From: Chloroflexota bacterium
GTDB taxonomy: Bacteria > Chloroflexota > Anaerolineae > Anaerolineales > UBA4823
DNA: 7,841 bases
Assembly: GCA_012798185.1 (NCBI GenBank)
Contig: JAAZNS010000016.1
Coordinates: 1-7,841 of the forward strand
Direction of reading: 5' to 3'
The notes beneath the pieces were generated by a model that was not told where the DNA came from, made no database searches, and was given only the letters and a program-made list of their open reading frames with translations. This document shows positions 1-6,622 of the stretch, piece after piece (positions within the stretch are counted from its first letter, which is position 1; each line of letters begins with the position of its first letter). The position numbers and the translations under genes are program-made.

Positions 1-29
1 ACTAGTATTTCTGTTGTAATATTTTTCAT
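1..29 (-). CDS. N-terminal start of a probable FAD-dependent glycerol-3-phosphate dehydrogenase (partial, runs off left edge)
   Basis: An ATG at 29-27 opens a frame reading MKNITTEIL and then GT-, so the next residue is Val, with no stop before the window edge. An AGGA ribosome binding site (36-39 on the plus strand) sits 6 nt upstream. It lies 37 nt after the glpK stop on the same strand, so it is probably the next gene of a glycerol operon. The N-terminus fits the lead-in to the first beta strand of a FAD Rossmann fold (TEILVIGGG in GlpA/GlpD-type proteins), and glycerol-3-phosphate dehydrogenase is the natural partner of glycerol kinase. Only ten codons are visible and the GxGxxG motif is outside the window. 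The start is well supported; the identity is an inference. Confidence 0.5.
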
Positions 30-56
30 ATTAAATCCTGGTATTTAAGTTGGCAT

Positions 57-79
57 CTGGATAGAGTTATTCTATCCAG
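57..79 (-). terminator. Perfect 9-bp hairpin around the glpK stop codon
   Basis: CTGGATAGA at 57-65 and TCTATCCAG at 71-79 are exact reverse complements separated by a 5-nt loop. The glpK stop codon (67-69, TAA on the minus strand) falls in the loop. No run of T follows in the minus direction, so it is not a classical rho-independent terminator. It could protect the glpK mRNA 3' end or reduce read-through into the next gene 37 nt away. The hairpin is visible in the sequence; its role is inferred. Confidence 0.45.
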
Positions 80-1578
80 TTCAATGATCGTTGAACGGCT
101 TTAAGCCACTGCTGGTAGAAGCCCTCTCTCTGAGATGCATCCATTTGAGGCTGCCAGGTTTTATCTATTTGCCAATTGACGACCAATTCATGAGTATCGC
201 CCCAATATCCTACTGCCAAACCAGCAGCATAAGCGGCACCTAAGGCTGTTGTTTCTGCAACTTTTGGACGAACAACTGGCACACCTAATATATCTGCTTG
301 AAATTGCATTAACAATTCATTGACAACCATTCCACCATCCACCTTTAGCGTTTTTAAAGAAACATTCGAATCTTTCTTCATTGCATCCAACAATTCTCGT
401 GTCTGGAATGCAGTAGCTTCTAATGCAGCCCTGGCGAAATGACCTTTATTGACAAATCTGGTTAAACCGACGATCACTCCTCGGGCGTCGGACCGCCAAT
501 AAGGGGCGAATAAGCCTGAAAATGCTGGAACAAAATAAATCCCTCCATTGTCCGATACAGTTTTTGCCAAAGTTTCGATTTCAGAAGAATGTGAGATTAG
601 TCCAAGATTATCCCTCAACCATTGAACCAATGCACCAGTAATAGCAACTGAACCTTCCAGTGCATATACCGCTTTCGAATCGCCAAATTTATATCCGACA
701 GTTGTTAACAAACCGCTTTTCGAGTGGATGATTTGACTGCCTGTGTTCAGCAATAAAAAACAGCCTGTACCATATGTATTTTTACCTTCACCAATGCCAA
801 AACAAGCCTGACCTACTAATGCAGCTTGTTGATCACCCAGATCGCCGCAGACAGGAATTTCATCGCTAAAAGGACCATTCCGTTTAGTAGTTCCCCATGT
901 TCGAGTGTCACTGGATGGCATGATCGTAGGAAGCATGGATGGAGGAATATCAAATGTTTTAAGAATACCTTCATCCCACTGTAAAGTATGCAAATCCATT
1001 AACATGGTTCGGCTGGCATTGGTAACATCTGTCACGAATGCTCCGTCTTTAGGACCACCGGTAAGTTGCCAAATAAGCCAGGTGTCCATATTGCCAAATA
1101 CAGCATCGCCATTTTTAGCGGCTTGACGGACGTCTTTAATATTTTCCAGGATCCATTTAATTTTTGGTCCAGAAAAATAGGTGGCTAATGGCAATCCAAC
1201 TTTTTCTCTGAATCGATCAATTCCTTCTTGAAGCGCTAGTTGATCGCAGATATCTTTTGTGCGGGTATCTTGCCAAACAATCGCATTGTAATAAGGTTGC
1301 CCAGTATTTTTATTCCATACCAAAGTTGTTTCCCGTTGATTAGTTATCCCTACTGCGACAATTCCGCCAGTTTTTATACCTGCTTGAAATAGAGCTTTTT
1401 TGATAATTTCTTGAGTATTGCCCCAAATCTCTAAGGGATCATGTTCGACCCATCCGGGCTGTGGATAAATTTGACGGTGTTCTTTTTGAGCTAAACTAAT
1501 CACATGACCACTTTTATCAAAGATCATACACCGAGTGCTGGTTGTTCCTTGATCAATGGCTGCAATATACTGTGGCAT
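67..1578 (-). CDS. glpK: Glycerol kinase
   Basis: ATP-dependent phosphorylation of glycerol to sn-glycerol 3-phosphate in the cytoplasm, the entry step of glycerol catabolism. The 503-residue length matches the family (E. coli 502). Visible motifs in order: N-terminal phosphate-binding AIDQGTTSTR (residues 7-16), substrate-binding NQRETT (80-85, R82/E83), VWQDTRT (101-107), the FGGY signature around YFSGPKIKW (134-142), the catalytic base in GDQQAALVGQ (D249), the nucleotide-site glycines of YGTGC (269-273) and the second FGGY region near the C-terminus (FQADILGVPV). The ATG at 1578 has AAAGGGA (plus-strand 1587-1593) at 8-nt spacing, supporting this start. It is divergent from ppk2 and followed by a likely glycerol-3-phosphate dehydrogenase gene. 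No frame damage and no missing key residue. Confidence 0.97.
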   Translation of the reverse strand: MPQYIAAIDQGTTSTRCMIFDKSGHVISLAQKEHRQIYPQPGWVEHDPLEIWGNTQEIIKKALFQAGIKTGGIVAVGITNQRETTLVWNKNTGQPYYNAIVWQDTRTKDICDQLALQEGIDRFREKVGLPLATYFSGPKIKWILENIKDVRQAAKNGDAVFGNMDTWLIWQLTGGPKDGAFVTDVTNASRTMLMDLHTLQWDEGILKTFDIPPSMLPTIMPSSDTRTWGTTKRNGPFSDEIPVCGDLGDQQAALVGQACFGIGEGKNTYGTGCFLLLNTGSQIIHSKSGLLTTVGYKFGDSKAVYALEGSVAITGALVQWLRDNLGLISHSSEIETLAKTVSDNGGIYFVPAFSGLFAPYWRSDARGVIVGLTRFVNKGHFARAALEATAFQTRELLDAMKKDSNVSLKTLKVDGGMVVNELLMQFQADILGVPVVRPKVAETTALGAAYAAGLAVGYWGDTHELVVNWQIDKTWQPQMDASQREGFYQQWLKAVQRSLNWIE

Positions 1579-1707
1579 TAACGCTATCCCTTTACATAAA
1601 ATTTACCAATTAAGAATGATATTTTATCAAGCACATGATACGAAGGTATATTTTAACAGATAATCAGGATTGCTAGATCAAATAAAGATGCGGAAAATCA
1701 ATAAAAA

Positions 1708-1716
1708 TGATATAGT
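1708..1716 (+). promoter_or_regulatory. Candidate extended -10 promoter element for ppk2
   Basis: The sequence TGATATAGT fits an extended -10 (TG-N-TATAAT, one mismatch) in the 249-nt spacer between the divergent glpK and ppk2 genes, about 115 nt before the ppk2 start. No good -35 hexamer is seen at 17 nt. In such AT-rich DNA a match of this kind can arise by chance. Confidence 0.25.
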
Positions 1717-1821
1717 TTAACAAACAAATATCTTTTGGAAAATTCATCGGAAATTTTAAAGCCGCCAATCTCAAATTCGAAAACTTAAAATAATTGCTGG
1801 GCATTTAAAAAATCAACATAT

Positions 1822-1826
1822 GGAGG
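1822..1826 (+). promoter_or_regulatory. Ribosome binding site that decides the ppk2 start
   Basis: GGAGG at 1822-1826 is followed by two adjacent ATG codons at 1828 and 1831. Spacing is 1 nt to the first, too close for initiation, and 4 nt to the second. The second also gives the N-terminus MKKYRV, which matches the start of the Meiothermus ruber PPK2 as I remember it. The second ATG is therefore preferred. Confidence 0.6.
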
Positions 1827-1830
1827 AATG

Positions 1831-2634
1831 ATGAAAAAGTATAGAGTCTCCCTAAACGAAAAAATTGATTTAGATGAGTGGGATGCTGATGACACCAGCG
1901 GATTTAAAGGAAATAAGGAGAAAGCAGAAAAATATATTGCATCACTTACTGAGGAATTAGATTGTCTTCAAGATAAATTTTATGCGGATAGCCGGTTCAA
2001 ACTATTGATAGTACTTCAAGGAATGGATACAAGTGGCAAAGATGGTGTTATTCGGCATGTATTTGAGGGAGTTGATCCACTCGGAGTGCGTGTAGCCAGT
2101 TTTAAAGTGCCTACTAAAGAAGAATTTAGCCATGATTATTTATGGCGCATTCATAAGCAAGTTCCAGGAAATGGTGAGATTGTTATCTTCAACCGCAGCC
2201 ATTATGAAGATGTGCTGGTCGTTAGAGTTCATAATCTTGTTCCTCAAGAAAAATGGTCATTACGCTACGAGCAAATAAATCAATTTGAAAAAATGTTGTA
2301 TGAAGAAGGAACGACAATAATAAAATTCTTACTTCACATTAGTAAAGATGAACAACGACAAAGATTATTGGACCGGAGAAACGACCCTACCAAACAATGG
2401 AAATTCAACGTCGATGATCTAAAAGAAAGAGAACTTTGGCAGGAATATAAAAAAGCTTATGAGATTATGCTGGAAAAAACCAGTACTGAGTGGGCGCCAT
2501 GGTATATTGTACCGGCAAACCATAAATGGTATCGCAACCTGGTAATAGGTGAGGTGATTATTGACACCTTGCAATCTTTAGGATTGGAATATCCAAAACC
2601 CGTAGAAGATATAAAATCAATAGAAATAATATAA
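1831..2634 (+). CDS. ppk2: Polyphosphate kinase 2 (polyphosphate:nucleotide phosphotransferase, class III-like)
   Basis: PPK2 enzymes transfer phosphate between polyphosphate and nucleotides using a P-loop kinase fold related to thymidylate kinase. With the ATG at 1831 the protein has 267 residues, the same length as Meiothermus ruber PPK2, a class III enzyme that phosphorylates both AMP and ADP, and it resembles that protein along its whole length. Visible motifs: Walker A GMDTSGKDG (near residues 64-72), the FEGVDPLGVRVASFKVPT segment, the Walker B and lid-start region FNRSHYEDVLVVRVH (near 120-134), and the basic RRNDPTKQWKF stretch (near 182-192) expected in the lid. Class III is assigned by resemblance only; class I or II activity cannot be excluded without alignment. 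The gene is divergent from glpK and convergent with the acyltransferase gene. Confidence in PPK2 is high, in the class moderate. Confidence 0.93.
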   Translation: MKKYRVSLNEKIDLDEWDADDTSGFKGNKEKAEKYIASLTEELDCLQDKFYADSRFKLLIVLQGMDTSGKDGVIRHVFEGVDPLGVRVASFKVPTKEEFSHDYLWRIHKQVPGNGEIVIFNRSHYEDVLVVRVHNLVPQEKWSLRYEQINQFEKMLYEEGTTIIKFLLHISKDEQRQRLLDRRNDPTKQWKFNVDDLKERELWQEYKKAYEIMLEKTSTEWAPWYIVPANHKWYRNLVIGEVIIDTLQSLGLEYPKPVEDIKSIEII

Positions 2635-2636
2635 AT

Positions 2637-2651
2637 ATTGAAATTTTCAAT
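2637..2651. terminator. 15-nt palindrome between the convergent ppk2 and acyltransferase ends
   Basis: ATTGAAA-T-TTTCAAT fills nearly the whole 19-nt gap between the ppk2 stop (2634) and the ancestral acyltransferase stop (2654). It could form a short AT-only hairpin in either transcript. The stem is weak, so a bidirectional terminator role is only tentative. Confidence 0.25.
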
Positions 2652-2653
2652 GA

Positions 2654-3253
2654 TTATTTAATATCAGGGTTTAGTTGAACTGGACCCTGTTTTTCGGGGT
2701 ATTTGCCTGTTTTCCCATTGTAAAAATTTTGGATGATTAAAAAATCCTGATGGATATTTCCAGTAGTATAAAATAATGGACCTATACCTAATTGTTTATT
2801 TTGATAGTCTAGAAATCAAAGAATAATCGGGATGTGGGCACCGTGGGCTATATAATAAAATCCCGATTTCCAATATTCAGTTTTTTTGCGAGTTCCTTCT
2901 GGGGTGATCAGGAGGATTAAGCTTGAGCGTTGATGATAGGTATCAATAATTTGCTCGACAAAATTATTGCGTGATCTGCGGTTTACAGGAATGCCTCCCA
3001 TTTTTTTTAATATAAGTCCCATCGGCCACCAAAAAGCACTATCTTTACCAATAAATCCTACTTTTAGTCCAACAGCATTGATATACATAACAAAATAGAT
3101 AAAATCCCAATTACTGGTGTGAGGGGCACCAACGACTAAATATTTTTGTAATTCTGGTATTTGCCCTACGATTGTCCATCCTAGGATTGAAAGTAATTTA
3201 GAGAAAACTCTCTGCAGGAAAGTCAATTTTTGATTCGAAATTGAATTATCCAT
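2654..3253 (-). pseudogene. PlsC-like lysophospholipid acyltransferase interrupted by an in-frame TGA
   Basis: A small acyltransferase of the PlsC/LPLAT superfamily, which moves an acyl chain onto a (lyso)phospholipid or related acceptor at the membrane. Visible motifs: the HX4D box HTSNWD (H45-D50), GGIPVNR (86-92), the EGTR box in TPEGTR (117-122) and the start of the HIPIIL motif (140-145). Directly after this the frame meets TGA at 2816-2818. The same frame then continues without gap or shift for 53 codons (FLDYQNKQLGIGP onward) to a TAA at 2654-2656. That tail looks like the normal family C-terminus, and the whole would be 199 residues, a typical length. GGA (Gly) to TGA is the simplest explanation. 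The truncated product of 145 residues (ending at 2816) keeps both catalytic boxes but loses the last quarter. It starts 16 nt after dinB with no clear ribosome binding site. It may be a recent nonsense mutation or a base-call error. Confidence 0.8.
2665..2694 (+). terminator. Probable rho-independent terminator of ppk2
   Basis: CAGGGT (2665-2670) pairs with ACCCTG (2684-2689) across a 13-nt loop and is followed by five T residues (2690-2694). It begins 31 nt after the ppk2 stop, in the right orientation. It lies inside the 3' end of the opposing acyltransferase reading frame. The six-base stem is short but GC-rich for this region. Confidence 0.45.
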
Positions 3254-3269
3254 CGAATTTCAACTGATT

Positions 3270-4451
3270 TTATTTATTCGGATGATTAGAAATCACCCCT
3301 CTCTTGATTATTTGTTTTCCATAACGATTGCGTATCTGATCTATTGCTTTTTGCAGTTGTTTATCTTTTAGAAGCGTGGTATCCCAAAAAGATAATTGAA
3401 TGGGGGAAATAATTAAATTACTAACCCCTACGCCTAACAATCTCACCATTTTACTTGTTTTCCAAACACTTTCAAATAATTGCCAAGCCCAAGTAATTAT
3501 AACCGTATCTTGATCAGTCGGATTATCAAGGGTAATTTGCCGGCTTAATGTCTGAAAATCTTGCCAGCGGACTTTCAATTTAATGGTGGTGCAATGCATC
3601 CCTGACTGTCGTAATCTTTGCCCAACCTGTTCTCCTAAATTAATGATAGTTTTCTTTAAAATGTCTACATCATTAATATCTTGAGGAAATGTCATTTCTT
3701 GACTGATGGATTTGACCTCTTGAAAAAGTGATATCAGACGATCGTCTTTTCCTTGGGCTCTTATCTTTAATTCTGATCCGATGATACCGAAACGGTTTAT
3801 TAGATCGGCTTCATTCCAATTTGCCAGATCACCAATAGTTCTAATTCCAATTTCTTCTAATTGTAATGATATTTTTGGTCCAACACCCCATAACATACTT
3901 ACTGGTAAAGGGGCGAGAAATGAAGCTTCATGGCCAGGTGGAACAACGGTAATTGCTTTTGGCGGTTGATTACCTGGTTTTAATTTTTTACCGACATTAT
4001 TGGCGATTTTTGCTACTAGTTTATTGGATGCAACACCAAGCGAACAGGGCAGATTTAGCTTATCTTGAATAGTATTTTGTAATTGCTGCGCAAGAATTCT
4101 TCCATCTTCTCTTATATCACTCACATCAATGAAAGCTTCGTCGACTGATATCTGTTCGACATAGGGAGAAATATCACGCACCAATGCCATAACTTGGTTA
4201 GAAATTTGTAAATATTGATGATGACGAGGGTGGATGATTTTTAATTTTGGATAGAGCTTTAGTGCTTTGGAAGATGGCATTGCCGAGTGAATGCCTAATT
4301 GCCGGGCGGCATAAGAACAAGATGATATTACGCCGCGTTCTTTTGGGCTGCCGCCGACTGCAAATGGTGTACCTTTCAACGAAGGATTATATAATTCTTC
4401 AACTGAACAAAAAAAAGCATCTAAATCGATATGGATAATTTTTCGATCCAT
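3270..4451 (-). CDS. dinB: DNA polymerase IV (Y-family translesion polymerase)
   Basis: Error-prone Y-family polymerase that replicates past damaged bases, recruited through the sliding clamp. At 393 residues it is somewhat longer than E. coli DinB (351). Visible features: the metal-binding IHIDLDAFF motif (D9, with F14 at the steric-gate position), SSCSYAAR (43-50), the catalytic SVDEAF pair (D104/E105), SLGVASNKLVAKIA (137-150) of the palm, the helix-hairpin-helix region LWGVGPK near 187-193, then the little-finger domain. QLSFW at 352-356 resembles the beta-clamp-binding QL[SD]LF motif and is followed by 37 further residues. The gene lies third in a minus-strand operon, 22 nt after the 185-aa gene and 16 nt before the acyltransferase. 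No strong ribosome binding site precedes the ATG, so translational coupling is likely. No LexA-type box was recognised upstream of the operon. Confidence 0.96.
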   Translation of the reverse strand: MDRKIIHIDLDAFFCSVEELYNPSLKGTPFAVGGSPKERGVISSCSYAARQLGIHSAMPSSKALKLYPKLKIIHPRHHQYLQISNQVMALVRDISPYVEQISVDEAFIDVSDIREDGRILAQQLQNTIQDKLNLPCSLGVASNKLVAKIANNVGKKLKPGNQPPKAITVVPPGHEASFLAPLPVSMLWGVGPKISLQLEEIGIRTIGDLANWNEADLINRFGIIGSELKIRAQGKDDRLISLFQEVKSISQEMTFPQDINDVDILKKTIINLGEQVGQRLRQSGMHCTTIKLKVRWQDFQTLSRQITLDNPTDQDTVIITWAWQLFESVWKTSKMVRLLGVGVSNLIISPIQLSFWDTTLLKDKQLQKAIDQIRNRYGKQIIKRGVISNHPNK

Positions 4452-4473
4452 TGAGAAAGAATTAGTCGATTAT

Positions 4474-5031
4474 TTAAGAATTCGATTTTTCGGCTGTTTC
4501 AGAGGATTTATAAGGCAATCTTCCGCTCAACCATACACTCATTAAGCTGACATCGTCAATGGATACTTTAGACAGTGGAAATTGATTTTGATATGCCTGA
4601 TAAATGGTTTCGAAATTCTCTTCAGCTGGCCAAATAATCAAAAAACCTGGCAATACTGTGCGATCAGCATCGATAGGTAATAATTCCCATTGGCGGGATT
4701 GTAACAATTGGAAAATTTGATTTTGCAATTCACTATGAATATTTGCCCAGGCAGCCAATGTTGCAGCAACTAATTTTGGCTGTTTTTTGAAAGCTTCCAT
4801 AAAGGGATTAATTTTAAGGTTGACTGGCGCCTTAACAGGATTTCGAAACCCGGAGATTTTAATAAAACGATTGGTGAATTGATCTAGAGGCTTTCGAAGA
4901 TTAGGTGGCAGCGATGACAAACCGTACAGCGTTTCTTGAATGATATGAAGTCGATATTCATCGAGCATGAATTCGTTTATTGCATGAAAGGGCAAGAAAT
5001 TAATTTCTTTTTTTTCAGTATTTTCAGTCAT
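4474..5031 (-). CDS. Unrecognised 185-aa soluble protein in the dinB operon
   Basis: I do not recognise a characterised family. The protein has no signal peptide or membrane segment and looks globular. It has a mixed helical N-terminal half (segments such as LVAATLAAWANIHSELQNQIFQLL, about residues 93-116) and a C-terminal part with compact motifs DADRTVLPGF (131-140), IIWPAEENF and DDVSLMSVWLSGRLPY (about 159-174). The density of Trp, Pro and Gly in these motifs suggests a conserved fold. It is genuine coding sequence: the frame is long and open and it sits 26 nt after the pentapeptide gene and 22 nt before dinB. No Shine-Dalgarno sequence precedes the ATG at 5031; an internal Met at residue 22 is the other possible start. 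Function unknown. Confidence 0.8.
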   Translation of the reverse strand: MTENTEKKEINFLPFHAINEFMLDEYRLHIIQETLYGLSSLPPNLRKPLDQFTNRFIKISGFRNPVKAPVNLKINPFMEAFKKQPKLVAATLAAWANIHSELQNQIFQLLQSRQWELLPIDADRTVLPGFLIIWPAEENFETIYQAYQNQFPLSKVSIDDVSLMSVWLSGRLPYKSSETAEKSNS

Positions 5032-5057
5032 ATTGTAGAGTTAATAATTATTGATTT

Positions 5058-5678
5058 TTATACGTCATTAACCGGGAGGATTGCATCGGTTAAATCTGCA
5101 CCATCTAAAATTGCACCCGTAAGATTACAGTTTGCAAGGTTTGCTCCAGTTAAATCAGCTTTTTTTAAGTTAGCATCTTTAAAATCCGCTCCAGCTAAGT
5201 TCGCTTCAAAAAAATTAGCCATTGATAAATCTGCACCATTAAAGTTCGCACCAACCAAAGAAGATTTGCTAAGATCAGCTCGATTAAGAATTGCGCCGGT
5301 TAGATTCGCTTTTGTGAGATTTGCCTTTGTTAAAACTGCTCTGGATAAATTGGTTTCTACCACCTGAGCTTCATTTAAATCCGCTTTTGTAAGGTTAGCT
5401 CGAGTAAGATTTGCACGGGTAAGATTTGCATTTTGGATAATGGCCATATGGAGGTGAGCTTCATAAAGATTTGCCATATTTAAATTTGCTCTGGTTAAAA
5501 TAGCACGCATAAAATTTGCCCAATTTAAATCCGCCCTGGATAAGTTGGCGTAACTCAAATTGCAATCGTTTAGATCGGCATAAAGTAAGTTTGTATCGCT
5601 CAAATCGATTTTTACCAACCATAAAGGATGAGGGCGATTGAGTAAATCATAGATTTGAAAATTCGTCAGGGTGGTCAT
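5058..5678 (-). CDS. Pentapeptide repeat protein, 36 uninterrupted pentads
   Basis: After a 22-residue N-terminal cap, residues 23-202 divide into 36 consecutive pentads of the A(D/N)LXX type (for example RANLT, GADLS, KADLT) with no loop or frame slip, leaving a 4-residue tail. Pentapeptide repeats fold as a right-handed quadrilateral beta helix with four pentads per turn, so this protein would form exactly nine coils. The repeat part is close to charge-neutral (about 18 acidic and 15 basic residues). It therefore lacks the marked acidity expected of a DNA mimic such as MfpA, and it also lacks the loops of some Qnr proteins. There is no signal peptide or extra domain. A double AAGGA/GAAGG ribosome binding site lies 7 nt before the ATG at 5678. 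It is first in the operon with the 185-aa gene, dinB and the acyltransferase. The fold is certain; the function is unknown. Confidence 0.93.
   Translation of the reverse strand: MTTLTNFQIYDLLNRPHPLWLVKIDLSDTNLLYADLNDCNLSYANLSRADLNWANFMRAILTRANLNMANLYEAHLHMAIIQNANLTRANLTRANLTKADLNEAQVVETNLSRAVLTKANLTKANLTGAILNRADLSKSSLVGANFNGADLSMANFFEANLAGADFKDANLKKADLTGANLANCNLTGAILDGADLTDAILPVNDV
5073..5612 (-). repeat. Degenerate 15-bp coding repeat (pentapeptide array)
   Basis: Thirty-six tandem 15-bp units encode the pentads of the protein above. The units have diverged at the DNA level while keeping the Ala, Asp/Asn and Leu codons, so the repeat is old and held by protein selection. The periodicity explains the long shadow frame on the opposite strand. 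Confidence 0.85.
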
Positions 5679-6019
5679 ACAGCAACCTTCTCCTTATTAA
5701 AAATAATTATCAAAAAGGAACAATCATATTTTACACTTTTTTTATGGTTCGATTGATCACATATTGTATTAATCACCTTTGAAACAACTTGGGCGAATTT
5801 CGGAATAAATCATTTTTGGGTTATTTCGACCAAAGTCAGAATAGTAACTTTATTGATAAATGATAATAAGGAGCTGTCCTTAAAAAAGCCTGACAATGCG
5901 AGCGAAGTGAACAGTTTATTAACAACCAGATGTATCACTCCGTTCAACAAGACATTTTTAACTTTTTCGACAGCCCCTTAAAAAATAGAAAAAAATATAA
6001 AATTTATTAAAGGTTCAGA
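5679..6019. other. 341-nt intergenic spacer between the two minus-strand operons
   Basis: No coding sequence is supported here. The right part (5867-5980) is an inverted-repeat element listed separately. The left part (5679-5866) must hold the promoter of the pentapeptide-dinB operon. It is AT-rich with several weak -10-like strings on the minus strand (for example TACAAT and TAAAAT), but none has a convincing -35 at proper spacing. No clear rho-independent terminator follows the GNAT gene, other than whatever structure the inverted repeats form. Confidence 0.6.
5867..5980. repeat. 114-bp element with terminal inverted repeats (MITE-like or IS remnant)
   Basis: TAAGGAGCTGTC at 5867-5878 and GACAGCCCCTTA at 5969-5980 are inverted repeats matching at 11 of 12 positions. 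Similarity continues inward as an A-rich AAAAAG stretch on both sides. The ends resemble those of insertion sequences of the GGGGCTGTC type. Inside lies a second, weaker inverted repeat: TGACAATGCGAGCGAAGTGA at 5891-5910 against TCACTCCGTTCAACAAGACA at 5935-5954. The first half of that recalls the TGTCATTGCGAGCGAAG repeats spread through many bacterial genomes. There is no transposase and no clear target-site duplication. It might be a non-autonomous element or simply a large hairpin. Confidence 0.45.
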
Positions 6020-6586
6020 TTAAAATTCTCCCTCTGGTAATCTTAATCGATTGATCATTATGACAACATCTCTCAATTCACCATCTGGAAGCATGAAATA
6101 GTCTTCAAGAGTACCCACAACCTCGAATCCCATTTTTTGCATGGCTTTGATCAAATAAGTTACATCTCTAACGACTTGAACTTCCAACAGATATAAGCTT
6201 CGTCGTTTGGCTATATCAATAGCAGCCTGAACAAGTTTTGTGCCTAATCCCCGATGACGGAAATCCTTGGCTAAAAAGATGCGAATTTCAGCGCGATGTC
6301 TTGCGGATCCCGAATAAAAATGAATGGTTGCATCACCCACAAGGCGATCTCCAACGACGGCGACAAGGGGGAATATATGATCATAATCCAGATTTTCCAC
6401 CCATCCGGAGACTGTATTCTCATCACTGACGTTATGGCGCATGAAGCGGCGTTCTTCCTGGGGAATAGGCGTAAAGAGATAAATGAGTGCTTGTTTATCG
6501 TCTTTGATTAATGGCCTGATCAGGACACGAGCGCCATCTTTCAGCGTGAATACCTGACGGTAAAGAAGGTCTTCCTTTGTAACCAT
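6020..6586 (-). CDS. GNAT-family N-acetyltransferase, Pat/YfiQ-like
   Basis: A 188-residue GNAT domain with the acetyl-CoA pyrophosphate-binding loop RHRGLG (R110-G115) between the IRIFLAKDF strand and the LVQAAIDIAKRR helix. The opening DGARVLIRPLIKDDK (17-31) resembles the start of the GNAT part of protein lysine acetyltransferases such as PatZ/YfiQ and mycobacterial Pat. This supports protein acetylation as the activity, although small-molecule substrates are not excluded. AAAGGAG lies just before the ATG at 6586, supporting independent translation. The upstream cNMP-binding gene ends 36 nt earlier in the same reading frame; together they would match the domain order of mycobacterial Pat. 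It is the last gene of the hydrogenase operon in this window. Confidence 0.9.
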   Translation of the reverse strand: MVTKEDLLYRQVFTLKDGARVLIRPLIKDDKQALIYLFTPIPQEERRFMRHNVSDENTVSGWVENLDYDHIFPLVAVVGDRLVGDATIHFYSGSARHRAEIRIFLAKDFRHRGLGTKLVQAAIDIAKRRSLYLLEVQVVRDVTYLIKAMQKMGFEVVGTLEDYFMLPDGELRDVVIMINRLRLPEGEF

Positions 6587-6622
6587 CTTTAACTCCTTTC
6601 GCCTGACAGGCTTAATCGAAAA

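Noticed and set aside
905..1126. Plus-strand 73-codon open frame
   Set aside because: Antisense to the middle of glpK, with no recognisable protein features.
2816..2818. TGA read as glycine (alternative genetic code) or selenocysteine
   Set aside because: No other gene in the window contains an in-frame TGA, the cNMP gene uses TGA as its stop, and the position appears to be a structural residue rather than a redox site. A point mutation or base error is simpler.
4936..5367. Plus-strand 143-codon open frame rich in KSAP/KFA repeats
   Set aside because: It is the antisense shadow of the pentapeptide repeat array; its repetitiveness comes from the 15-bp coding period on the other strand.
5073..5612. 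Possible CRISPR or noncoding tandem repeat
   Set aside because: The 15-bp units are degenerate, contiguous and encode A(D/N)LXX pentads; there are no spacers.
5747..5778. Pair of GTGAT direct repeats on the minus strand as a possible regulator site upstream of the pentapeptide gene
   Set aside because: The half-sites do not form a good CRP/FNR palindrome, and such short matches are expected in AT-rich DNA.
6238..6511. Two plus-strand open frames of 63 and 71 codons
   Set aside because: They lie wholly inside the well-supported GNAT gene on the minus strand, overlap each other and show no family resemblance.
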